This document shows positions 37,521-47,724 of a stretch of 64,000 bases of DNA, in pieces. Under the pieces are notes generated by a model that was not told where the DNA came from, did not search any database, and worked only from the letters and a program-made list of their open reading frames with translations. The stretch spans positions 169,329,740-169,393,739 of the forward strand of contig CM043944.1 in assembly GCA_014529385.2 (NCBI GenBank), read 5' to 3'. The position numbers and the translations under genes are program-made. The DNA is from Adiantum capillus-veneris (Eukaryota > Streptophyta > Polypodiopsida > Polypodiales > Pteridaceae). Position 1 is the stretch's first letter. Each line of letters begins with the position of its first letter.

Positions 37521-37960
37521 GTCACCAAAAAGTGTATATATTCATCCAAAGAAATACACGTATTTTTGGTCTACATGTATTAGTTTAAACCATTTATGTC
37601 CATTAGGTGTATCACTAAACAACACTACTATTTTTGAGAAATAGAAGTTACAATCATATCTACAAATGGATTAGAGGAAAATCAGCTCAGCATACATCCA
37701 GAACTCGCTACAAGAATCGACTTTAACAGATCACGCAAGTAAGTCTTCCATTCAATTTTACTAGTATTACAATGTGTTAGTTATTTGTGATATTTATGTA
37801 TGTATATATACTATGTGTGCATATCGTAATTAAGTGTAATTGTGTATCTGCATTATGTATGAGTATTACAATGAAATAACACAAATATACATACATACAC
37901 ATAGATAACACAGACGCACACATACATGAGCATGTATTTCCAAGAGAGAGATAGCAAGAT
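37520..37960. other. Stretch without recognisable gene
   Basis: AT-rich sequence with TATA-like and ATAC-rich parts. No gene or repeat core is recognised. Confidence 0.45.
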
Positions 37961-37964
37961 ACAG

Positions 37965-37996
<32 letters not shown>

Positions 37997-38000
37997 ATAA
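37960..38000. repeat. GATA/GA microsatellite
   Basis: ATAGATAGATAGATAG followed by a GA run. Confidence 0.9.
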
Positions 38001-38034
38001 ATACCTGTTTTTTAGAGAGAGGAGAGAGAAAGAT

Positions 38035-38280
38035 AATAGATTTCACTGTGTTTATGTATGTGGAAGAGAGGAAGACGATGTATGGGAATATGTGCACGTA
38101 TTTTCAAGAGAGAGACAACAAGATAACAGATTTCATTGTGGTTATGTATGTGGAAGTGAGGAAGACGATGTGTGGGAATATGTGCATGTATTTTCAAGAG
38201 AGAGACAGCAAGATGACAGATTTCACTGTGGTTATGTATGTGGAAGAGAGGAAGACGATGTCTGGGAATATGTGTATGTG
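38035..38280. repeat. 90-bp minisatellite, about 2.7 copies
   Basis: GTTATGTATGTGGAAG recurs at 38051, 38141 and 38231, exactly 90 bp apart, followed by the same GAGGAAGACGATGT and TTTTCAAGAGAGAGACA blocks. As 90 is a multiple of three, an open frame of 131 codons (38048-38443) with a 30-residue repeat runs through it. No protein family is recognised. Confidence 0.85.
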
Positions 38281-38439
38281 TGCGGGGATACTTTTAAACT
38301 ATGTATCTCTGTCTTTTGACGAGAGAGTGTGTGTGCAAGAAGAGTTACAGAGAACCATCTTCTCTATATGGAGAAAGACAGAGAGTGAGAGAGAGAGAAA
38401 TACCTATTTTTTCTCTATTCGTGAGGTGTGCAATGTCTC

Positions 38440-38960
38440 CTGAGAAGACTGCCCGATCCTGCCCTTCTGGAAAGCGTTGTGTACGCTGCTGTTTCTTTAT
38501 CTTGTGCGCGAACTTTCAATCCTGTGCACTCCACCTGTGTGTTGTGTACGATGCCAAGCTTGCTCCTCTACGCGCACGTATACTCCAACTGTGTGCGATC
38601 CGTGTGCGCTTTCTGTGTGTTTGCTGCTCGCCTGCTTTCTCTGTGTGCGTTGCTCGTACGCTCTCTGTGTGCCTAATCTTGATAGGGTTTATTAGAATGC
38701 CACGTATGCTACAAGTCCATGTTTTATCATAGGATTAAAAAAAACAAAAGCAATATAAAAAATGCCGCCCCTTGACCCCGCCCGGGGCGCTGCCCCGGAC
38801 CTCGCCCAGAACAATATCCCAAAATCAACCTCCCAAGCCCCGCCATCGAGAGCGCTATATTCCACATCCCCATCAAGAGCGCTACCCCCAAACCTCACGT
38901 GGAAGCGCTGCCTTGTCACCCCATTGTGGCATTGCCCTAAGACCCCGCATCTGGAGTGCT
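38440..38960. other. GC-richer stretch, no clear gene
   Basis: At 38440-38690 the sequence is Cys-rich in several frames, due to TGTGTGCG-type words. At 38762-38955 the sequence becomes clearly GC-rich (CCCCGCCCGGGGCGCTGCCCCGG, 38775-38797, with an inverted-repeat core). Such GC-rich inverted patches occur in plant mobile elements, but I cannot assign it. Confidence 0.4.
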
Positions 38961-39545
38961 AAATGGGAACATTCTTCATTAGTGAAATTTTGAACATAAA
39001 TTATATTAGCATATACTTAAATATAATACAAATATTAACATATTAGCTATACTACTAATTTACTATAGCAGTTCTAGATTATGTCCCATACTATATTTAA
39101 GGTGCCAAAGGTTTGGCCTTATGGTCCTAGATTTAGCCAAGTGGTCAACACATATAGGACCAAGTGCACACTGTGCCACAAAACGTGGCCACCACTTCAC
39201 TTGCCAAAGTTTAGGCCACATGGTCAATCCTAAGTTTCCAATGTTCTTATTATGTCACCTTTTGCCTCGTGGAAAACCTAGGCTTGTTTTCACATACTCA
39301 GGCACTTCAAGCCACAATAAATTGTCATTACTCTTCGGCAACCCTTTTGTTCAAGTCTTTGAAAAAACATTGTTTAAGGCCACCCTAAACCATTTTCATT
39401 TAGGGGTGTCTAAAACTAGCTTTTTGGCAATTCGAGAAGAAAATGGTCAAAGTTTTATACTTAGTTTTAACCACTTGACCAATTCAAATATTGGAAAGCA
39501 AGGTCTTGTAAAACTTTTCTTTGGACATCACACATTAAAACTAGG
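38960..39545. other. Stretch with an unassigned open frame
   Basis: A plus-strand frame of 150 codons (39121-39573) lies here and runs into the repeats. Words such as CCACTTCACTTGCCAAAGTTTAGGCCACATGG suggest decayed repeat sequence, not a gene. No family is recognised. Confidence 0.4.
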
Positions 39546-41065
39546 TCCCTCACTTGTCCAAGCTATGCTCTAATACAATAAAGGGCTTTTGGTTTCAAGA
39601 TGCACCACTTTCCCAACCTTGATTCCATTAAAGAAGCTAGCTCTACTTAGACATTTAATAGCAAGGTCCTGCAGCAGTTCAGATTGAACATTTTCCATGG
39701 CAGCTAGGTCCACCACTTATCTAAGCTATGCTCTAATAGAGTAAGGGGGTTTTGGTTTCAAGATCCACCACTTGTCCAAACTTGATTTGGGAAGCAAGGT
39801 CCTATAATAGTTTTCTTTGGACATTCACCATTACAACTAAGTCCACCACTTCTCCAAGCTATGTTCTAATACACTAAGGAGGTTTTGGTTTCAAGGAGAA
39901 CCACTTGTACGACTTTGTTTTTGGAAGTAAGGTCTTTACATAGTTCACCTTGGACCTTGGACATTGGATACTACAACTAAGCCCACCACTTGTCCAAGAT
40001 ATCCTCTATATATAGCCAAAGGGTTTGGGTTTCAAGATTCACCACTTTTCCAACCTTTCTTCCATTAAAGAAAGGAGGGGCATTATAACTAGGTCCACCA
40101 CTTGTCCAAGCTATGCTCTGATATAGAAAGGGGATTTTGGTTTCAAGGTCCACCACGTGTTCAACCTTGCAAGACTCAAGGATACTTGGACATTGGAAAG
40201 CATAGTCCTATAGTAGTTGATAGGTGGCAGTGGGTATTACAACTAGGTCCAACCTATGCTCTCATATAGCAAAGAGGCTTTGCTTTCAAGGTCCACCACT
40301 TGTCCAACCTTGCTTCCATTAAAGAAATGAGGGGCTACGTAAACATTGGCAAGCAAGGTAGCAAGGTCCTAAGGTGTTTCACCTTGGATATTGGGCATTA
40401 TAACTAGGTCCACCACTTGTCCAAGCTATGCTCTGATAAAGAAAGGGGATTTTCGTTTCAAGGTCCACCATGTGTTCAACCTTTCTAATATAGAAAGGGG
40501 ATTTTCTTTTCAAGGTCCACCACGTGTTCAACCTTGAAAGACTCAAGGGATACTTGGACATTGGAAAGCATAGTCCTATAGTAGTTGATAGGTGGCAGTG
40601 GGTATTAAAACTAGGTCCAACCTATGCTCTAATATAGCAAAGAGGCTTTGGTTTCAAGGTCCACCACTTGTCCAACCTTACTTCCATTAAAGAAATGAGG
40701 GGCTACGTAAACATTGGCAAGCAAGGTAGCAAAGTCCTAAGGTATTTCACCTTGGATATTGGTCATTATAACTAGGTCCACCACTTTTCCAAGCTATGCT
40801 CTGATATAGAAAGGGGATTTTTGTTTCAAGGTCCACCACGTGTTCAACCTTGAAAGACTCAAGGGATACTTGGACATTGGAAAGCATAGTCCTATAGTAG
40901 TTGATAGGTGGCAGTGGGTATTACAACTAGGTCCACCACTTGTCCAACCTATGCTCTCATATAGCAAAGAGGTTTGGTTTCAAGGTCCACCACTTGTCCA
41001 ACCTTGCTTCCATTAATATAGCAAGGAGGATTTGGTCTCAAGGTTCACCACTTGTCCAACCTATG
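39545..41065 (-). repeat. Second subtype of reverse-orientation repeat array
   Basis: Cores (GGTCCACCACTTGTCCAAGCTATGCTC) alternate with AAAGGGGATTTTGGTTTCAAGG and CACGTGTTCAACCTTG spacers. A unit of about 370-390 bp is repeated at roughly 40090-40790. The spacers differ from the 442-bp units, so this is a separate amplification of the same core. It ends 90 bp before the DUF7869-type gene. Confidence 0.92.
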
Positions 41066-41155
41066 CAAACCTTTTTCATGTTGTAGCATGATTTTTTGTT
41101 TGAAGAGTATTTTTCTATAACTATGGATTTAACAATGTAATCTTTTTACTTACAG

Positions 41156-44100
41156 GATGGACTTCGAATCTGGGGAGAAAGTACATATGATACTTGACAA
41201 TGAAATCGTTGGTATTGGTTGTGTGTGTAGAACAGATCCAGATTCCACTTGTGGTGGTACAAAGATAGGGCTGGGAAATGTCTCCATACTAGTGGAGGAA
41301 TTCTTGAAGGATGTGGTCCTACCTTTTCCTACAATGGATACTTCATCTCTCCAAGGCTCATTATGGAGTGTTGTTCGATGGTCAAAGCTTCTTTTGCAAT
41401 ATTTTGTATTAAATGGGAACTTAATTGATCCACACGAAAGCTACAATGGTGATGAAGAACATGATCATTCTGATCCTCTAGTTACAGATGCAATACCTAT
41501 GACAAGCCCAAAATTTGAAGCAATGATTCGAGAGTCTTGGAGAAATCAGAGGGTCCTTTTAAAAGATGACACAATGATGCAAACCATGAATGAAGGGACC
41601 ATCTTATATGTATTTCCACATGATTATGTCAACTTTCAGGAACTTGGTCCTGATTGTGTGGGTGTGGGTATTGAAAGAGAAAATTCAAGCATTGATGATG
41701 TGGTTGAAGTGGGTAGCATCACTTTGCTAAAGTGGCCCATCAAGCAGACAACAATGTTGAATGGGAGCCCATTACAACGCTTTGTTCCTGTTGATGGCAT
41801 GCATGCTACATATGAGGATGTATCCAACGATGGCAATGTTGGAAAAAAACTTGATGGGAGTAATGTTGTCCAGTTGTCAAGGAAGAGACGATACACTTTC
41901 ATGAACAGGACTCAAAAATCAAAAGCAGCCCCAGCTTCGACTTTTTACCTTTCAAACAAATCAATTCAAAGGGTATCATGCATTGATTGTTGTGCACAAA
42001 AATGCTGCCAATTTGCAGATCGTGATATGGTGACAAGGTTACGACAACAATTTTGGGGAGAGTCTCAAAAATCACGCACTAATTATGTTTATGATGTTCT
42101 TTCTATATGTTATCAGAAAGATGAGAAGTCACGATACCAATTCAGGCTAAATGGCTCTATTGTTTGTTGTAGAGCATGGTATGAGCTACATGGAATACCA
42201 AAGACATCATTTTATCGATACAAGGAGAACTTTGAAAATGGTGTGCGCCAATATGTACATGGGAACACATGTACATTGAGAAGGGGACTTCAACATACTA
42301 GTTTAGCAAGAGCACTACTAAATGAGTTTGTGGAAAACAACTCTGAGAAGATGCCACATAGAAGTAGAACACTGCTAGATGGCTCAAGAGAGACTCAATT
42401 GGTGATTCCATCAACATACAAAGAAGTGGATGTTTTATGTGAAATCAACACGACACTTGACCAAATGGGCTATGAGAAGAAGCTATCCCAATCTTCTTTT
42501 GGTAGAATTTGGAACAAAGAGTACCCACATGTCACTTTAACAAAGACGAGTGAGTTCTCTAATTGTAGCTCAATCAAGGCAAGGTTAGAAGCTAAACCTT
42601 CTCTTGAAGAGAGAGCTCTTCTCTTGAGGGAGAGAGAAGTTCACATGGCACAACAAAAGAGTTGCAGAAGCCAATATTATGCATGGCGCACGTATTCAGA
42701 AACTCAACCACAAAAATATGTATGCATAATCCATGATAAGATGGATCAAAAGAAGACTGCCATTCCTAGATTACGCATTGTTCCCAAGGGTGTGGATTCA
42801 GGATATAATCTGCAGGTGGCATTGATTGGCATGATCACTCATGGACATGGAGAAGGTCATTACAGACACTTTGTCTTGAATGGTTTGTGGCCAGCTGATC
42901 CAAATCTTACAATTGGCTCAATTGCTAATTGTTTACATAACCTCGAGAGGATAGATAAGCATCCTCTTGGTGATCTAGTAACAAATGGACTTCCAAGGAG
43001 CAATATTTCACTACTACATGCTTTGAACTCAAGGGATGCTTTGGACTACCATAACTTGAGTGATGGAAAAGAGCCCATTGTGCAGTCGTCAGAAATTGCA
43101 GAAGAGGAATTGCCGTCAACATTTCGCAGATTGCCAGAGAACTTGTTGCTACAATTGGATAATTGTGCAGGGGAAAACAAAAATCGATACTTATTTGCCT
43201 ATTTGTCAATGCTTGTTGCAAGGGGTGTTTTCAAAACCATCCAGCTAGGATTTTTAATGGTTGGGCATACACATGAGGACATAGACGCCATGTTTAGTAG
43301 GTTTTCAGAGAAGTTGAGAGTTACACAAACCTATACTTTGCCACATTTGATGGATACATTACGAAACAACTCATCTTCATCTCCAGCTCCATTTTTTCTC
43401 ACAAAGATCCCCGATTTCAAGCAATATTGTGATGGCTATCTTTGTGATGGACAAGACATACTTGTTGGACATTCCAAACCGCTTCAGTTCAGGTTCTTTA
43501 TGGAGGATGAGACACCAATGATGCAATATAAGGCACATGTAGGTGTATCAAGTTGGAGTGGAAGTATTCGCCTTTGGAAAACAGACACAGAAGGCAAGCC
43601 AATGTTACCACATGGAGATCCACCTCTAGTACAAATGGCGGAGTATGTCAAGGCCCACAAAGAAGTCATTTTGGGGCTAAAGAACTATGTAAAATTTTGG
43701 AAAAATTTAGGGAATGGTTCAAGTATTCCGCGATATTATAGACCCGTGATAGATTATTGGAGTAAGGTAATTGAAGAGATTGGAAAAGCAATCATATCAG
43801 AGGGAGTCTTGTATGAAATGTTTTGGCCAAAAACTCAAGAATATTCTCACCTACAAAGCACTACAATGAATTTGCAACAAGGAGCAGAAAGATTCCTAGG
43901 CCTTGAAGAGTTGAACGATCATTTTTGTGGGCCTCAACGAGATAGGCCAAGGGAAGAGTTTGACCCTATGTCTGATGTGCACCAAGGTGACTTTCTTATG
44001 CTTGTTCCGAGTGACACAGAAATCTATCCAGTGTGGCTTGCAATGGCTTTATCTGACATTGATAATGAGCCTACATCACCAAACTACAGAAAACTCTTGA

Positions 44101-44375
44101 TTCAATATTGGGCACCTTGCGCGAGAAAAAGTGGGATGACAGATAGTCAAGCTTACAGTAATTGTTGGAAGGGTTATTGGGCTGTCAACTATAAGGACCC
44201 ACAAGTGTGGGAAACTATAGATGCAATTGTTTGGTCCTGGAGACCCAACAAAGAAGGACCATTTTCTAGAATAAAGATTCCAGAAAGACATGCTCTAAAA
44301 GCCAAAGAAGGCCTCACTCGTGCACATCAGCCACACTTGGATCAAAGTTCAGATATGGTATCAAATGTGGAGTAG
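41156..44375 (+). CDS. DUF7869-type protein, candidate DDE-like transposase
   Basis: An intact open frame of 1072 codons. The ATG (41157) lies one base after a splice acceptor (CTTTTTACTTACAG), so an untranslated first exon is likely. Residues about 1-85 (VGIGCVCRTDPDS, VSILVEEFLKDVVLPFPT, WSVVRWSKLLLQ) resemble the DUF8039 domain seen in En/Spm-type plant proteins. A Cys-rich stretch follows at about 275-290 (CIDCCAQKCC). The C-terminal half shows the DUF7869 signature LLLQLDNCAGENKNRYL (D668) and FLMVGHTHEDIDAMFSRFS (G703-S720), preceded by CIIHDKMDQKKT (D527, D530). Three acidic positions in this order recall an RNase H-fold DDE core; that is inference. It is the only long undamaged protein in the window and lies 280 bp inside the proposed right end. 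Confidence 0.75.
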
Positions 44376-44667
44376 AATTATGTGGAGCTTCTATTGTGAC
44401 TATACTAGTCAATTTGTAAACAAAATCTTTTTTGTATCTTCCTTTGTTTTATGTAATTTATAGTTATTATTCAAATCCATGTGTTGTACATCCTCTTGAC
44501 TTTTGGTGTTTATCAACACCACAATCCTATGAGATTTTCACTTTATTTACTAGCCACACACCTCAATTTTTCCCACTTTAAGTGGAAAATTCCCAAATTA
44601 CATGAATTCGGTCGATTTGGAGATTCCCATAATGTGAGATTTTTACCAAAATACCTAATATGGTCTT
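44376..44667. other. 3' flank of the DUF7869-type gene and proposed right end
   Basis: AT-rich, non-coding. It holds the inverted match TTTTCCCACTTTA (44568-44580) and the end match TACCTAATATGGTCTT (44652-44667), reverse complements of the left end. A local hairpin can form around CCCACTTTAAGTGG (44572-44585). Confidence 0.5.
44652..44667 (-). repeat. Proposed right terminal inverted repeat
   Basis: TACCTAATATGGTCTT, exact reverse complement of 12755-12770. Confidence 0.5.
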
Positions 44668-45825
44668 TTTTGGTGATTTTGATCATTTGAGGGTAGCTTG
44701 AGTTAGATGCAAGTTGTCTATTGTTTTCCAAGAGATTGACAACCTCTTGTAGGCTTTATGCACTAGTCGAGTCAGATTCCTCCCATGGATTGACAATTAT
44801 ATTTGTGGTTCTTGTTATGTCTGCAATAAGATAGGAGTGAGGTTAGAAACCCATCCCACAATGACCTGGGGCTTTGCTGGATCGGGGGTGTTGCCTAGGT
44901 CTTCTTCTTTCTTTTAGGCTCATTTACATGGTTAGCACATCGGGGGTTGAATGATCTACATGGCTAACGTGTCGGGGATTTTGCCTTAGCTTTGCCTAAA
45001 TACCCAGTGCTAGGCATCGAAGAGGCATGGTGCCTAAACTGGTATGGTTGGTGTTTATACCCTACCACCTACTAGAAATTGGGATCCTTTTAAAGCTCGG
45101 GTTCATGGAGGGAAGTGAAGAAGCCTCAGCCTATGTCTGCTTCAGGTAGGTTGGAGGTGTTCTTGCTTGCTCCCCGTGAAATGAAATTCTCTCTGTCCGT
45201 CGTAGAGTGGATGTGGATGGGTGGACCCGTCAATCCCTACACAGGGTCCGGTGCTCTGCTAGTTAATTTGTCATAAATTTTATTTTTGGATGTTATGGTA
45301 TACCCAGATTTTGTCATTGCATTAATACATGGTTTCCTATTCCATTTAGAAGGGGCATTTAAAGATTCTCTGTTGTCATTTTCTCATGTCTCCATTTCAC
45401 CCTCCACTATATTCTCTCACCTCTCTCTTCCCGCAACACGGTGTACACATATATTCACCTCCACAATGTTATATTTTTTATTGAGTACGCTTTCATTCAT
45501 AACACCCATTTAAGGGTAGCACTAGGTGCTAGGTACCTCTGGATATAGTCCGCCGACTCATGGCCTAAACTCCATGCTTGGTCGGGGGCACTGAAAGCTC
45601 CTCCCCTATGCAAATGCTTCTGCAACTCTGATGTATATTGAAAATTATATAAAAGTATAAATTGTATATTTTGTGCATAGACCCCCAGGGAGGGGTATCT
45701 CTCACTCTGGTTACTACTTTTGGAAGCCTCTCGTACATGCCAGCTTCCTGCTAAGGGGTGTTCCCACCTTCTACATTCCTCCTCCCATTTCTTGAATTTT
45801 GGTGTGTACTAGAATTTTCAAAACG
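44668..45825. other. Non-coding stretch outside the proposed element
   Basis: No gene is recognised. The sequence changes character to less AT-rich DNA with GGGGG words and pyrimidine-rich parts. Its right part may belong to the LTR of the minus-strand copia element. A 20-35-codon open tail of the RPT2-like frame extends to 45751. Confidence 0.4.
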
Positions 45826-45828
45826 TTT

Positions 45829-45927
45829 CACTACTTCCTTTATCTCTTGTATTTGAGCATCAAGCCCTCCAATGTTTACATAGAACTCCAAAGGTGCCTT
45901 CTCCACCTTCATCACTGAAACCATTGG
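45829..45927 (-). pseudogene. RPT2: Fragment of proteasome ATPase RPT2
   Basis: The minus strand reads [18 protein letters not shown] then [15 protein letters not shown]. This closely matches the start of the ATPase region of 26S proteasome regulatory subunit 4 (RPT2), where plants have APLESYADIGGL and QIQEIKEAV. After EVV the frame leaves the family ([11 protein letters not shown] instead of ELPLTHPEL). Only about 33 codons are present, so this is a captured gene fragment and not a working subunit. It begins within about 10 bp of a purine tract of the neighbouring copia element. Confidence 0.8.
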
Positions 45928-45940
45928 TGGTAACAAATCC

Positions 45941-46368
45941 CCCCTGGAGTGATGCAGTGAACGAGAGCAGGCACATGAGTAAAGGTAAGTGCCATGCCCT
46001 GAGGACATGATCAGTCTACAAAGGAGAGTAAGCCTAAAGCTTTGCGGAAAGCTTCAAGATTATCACGAGACAATGCCTTTGTGAAAAGATCTGCAAGGTT
46101 GTCCTATGTTGGCACATAAACCAAGCTGATCTCTCCTGCTGAGAGCCTCTCCTTGACATAGTGGTAATGCACCTCAATGTGCTTTGCGCAAGCATGAAAA
46201 ATTGGGTTTCTCGCAACTGCCAATGCGCTCTGACTGTCAGTGTAGATAGTGTTGCTAGTGTCCTGTCCACCCAAATCAGCCATAAGGCGTCTGAGCCATA
46301 CACACTCAACCGTAGCTGTGAAGACTGCCTTGTACTCAGCCTCACAACTCGAAGTGGCCACAGTATGT
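45941..46368 (-). pseudogene. Ty1/copia RNase H, C-terminal end, with polypurine tract
   Basis: The minus strand gives VATSSCEAEYKAVFTATVEC, then TIYTDSQSALAVARNPIF, KHIEVHYHYVKERL and LVYVPT. After a stop follows [19 protein letters not shown] up to a natural stop near 46017. This is the end of a copia polyprotein. The part before SSCEAEY is cut off at about 46368. A purine tract (CCAGGGGGGATT on the minus strand, about 45938-45950) and TGTTA follow, as at an LTR start. Only the tail of the element is present. Confidence 0.88.
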
Positions 46369-46369
46369 C

Positions 46370-47724
46370 ATAATAATCAATATCTAATTATCCTAAATGA
46401 TTTTCTCATGTTAAACTGATCATTTAATATGGGGAAGTTCCAAGGGAGAAGAAGCTAGAATATTGGTTAAGCTAGCAGACCGGCCATAGTAGGGATCCAA
46501 AGGGGGGGCCATCTACAAAAGAGCAATGTGCAACAATAGTGCTTAAAAGACCCTAAGGTTCATCCCATTAAGACTTCCAAAATGCTAAGGTTCCAAAATT
46601 TAAAGGTTGTGTCCAAAGGCCAAACACTAGGGAAATTGAATGCTTAGTGTGTGTCACAAAAAGTCTTTATCAATCCCTACATAGGAGTGGGCGAGCCTTG
46701 CAAGTAGGGGATGAGAGAGAAAATCACACACACACACACAAGATCCCTTTACACAAAAAGTCTTTATCAATCCCTACATAGGAGGGGGCGAGCCTTGCAA
46801 GTAGGGATTGAGAGAGAAAATCACACACACACACACACACAAGATCCCTTTACACAAAGGGAATGAGGGACACATGTCAGCTCCCTAGCCCAAATGCCCA
46901 CAAGGTGTACTCAAATCCTATTGGATGGCCTTGGAGGTGGACCAATGAGAATGAGGCTAGAGTAAATCTAGTATAATTAATTTAAAAACGCTTAATAAAA
47001 GAACCAATGGGAATTAAGCTCTCTAGAAGACTATTGGACAGTCTCCGAAGGGGTCCAATGAGCATTCAGTAGCCCAATGGCTTGCATGATTCCTATTTTC
47101 CAGGAGGTAACGGGGTCCAATGAGAGTTTAGTTGCATTTATTAATTACCGAAAGCTCTCACAAAAGGGGAAATGGGGACACATGTTCGAAGGCCATCACT
47201 TATGCTCCTTAATTACCATTGGCTAAGCCTGAGGAGGTCCAATAGGATGCTATCAAGAGCAAATAGCAAGAGGGGTCGACCAAGAGACAGAGAGGGGGCT
47301 GATTTCCAAAGGAATTATTACCTACACACTCACACTAGCTCATGTGTGGAGTAAGAAGACTCTCTCTCCTTCTCAAAGGCTTTAACGGAAATCTTATCAC
47401 CTACTCCAAGCTTGTGAGAAGGGACGCCTACACCAACAACTCTTGGCTTTGTGATGCAAATCCAACCAAGAGCCAAGCTTCAATGCATGCTCATCTCCTC
47501 TACCATGCTAATTACTAAGCTAAGCTATGCTAATATGAGTGATTATGTGAGGAGATGTACATCTTTCTCGTAAGAATACTCGTTCTTCCTCTCAATCTAC
47601 TCTCATACCCCGCTAGCTCTCACCATCTTTGAAGGTGTGTGAGGTCTTGGGTCTGAGACCGTGAGGGAATTGATGTTGTGTTTGATAATTGTTTTGCTTA
47701 GTGCATGAAGTTTCCATCTTTATT
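46370..47724. other. Non-coding stretch with a tandem duplication
   Basis: No gene is recognised. A segment of about 97-100 bp (AAAGTCTTTATCAATCCCTACATAGGAG ... GATCCCTTTACACA) is present twice in tandem at about 46660-46856, each copy with a (CA)n run of different length. Loosely similar CCAATGGGAATTAAGCTC / CCAATGAGAGTTTAGT words at 46920-47260 suggest an older repeat. Confidence 0.6.

Larger units (their letters stand above)
12755..44667. mobile_element. Proposed ~32-kb transposon-like unit with inverted satellite arms
   Basis: The unit is bounded by an inverted 16-bp match (12755-12770 and 44652-44667). Beside it lies a second inverted 13-bp match, contiguous at the left end (12769-12781) and 72 bp further in at the right end (44568-44580). 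Between the ends lie short-repeat arrays in mostly opposite orientation on the two sides, two FCP1-like genes, a SET remnant, a ParB-like gene and an intact DUF7869-type gene near the right end. In CACTA (En/Spm) elements, inverted short ends plus many short subterminal repeats of both orientations bind a transposon protein; the layout here resembles a greatly enlarged version. No convincing target-site duplication is seen (only T-rich flanks). The alternative is a satellite locus into which genes were caught. Confidence 0.4.

Noticed and set aside
41636-44291. Antisense and shifted ORFs inside the DUF7869-type gene
   Set aside because: Shadows of the long intact frame, without motifs of their own.
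12745-44680. A target-site duplication for the proposed large element
   Set aside because: Only T-rich bases are shared next to the ends (GCTTTT on the left, TTTTTGG on the right), too simple to count.
44761-44770. CACTAG word as a CACTA-type terminus
   Set aside because: No matching inverted CACTA end is found at the left side; a single short word is not evidence.
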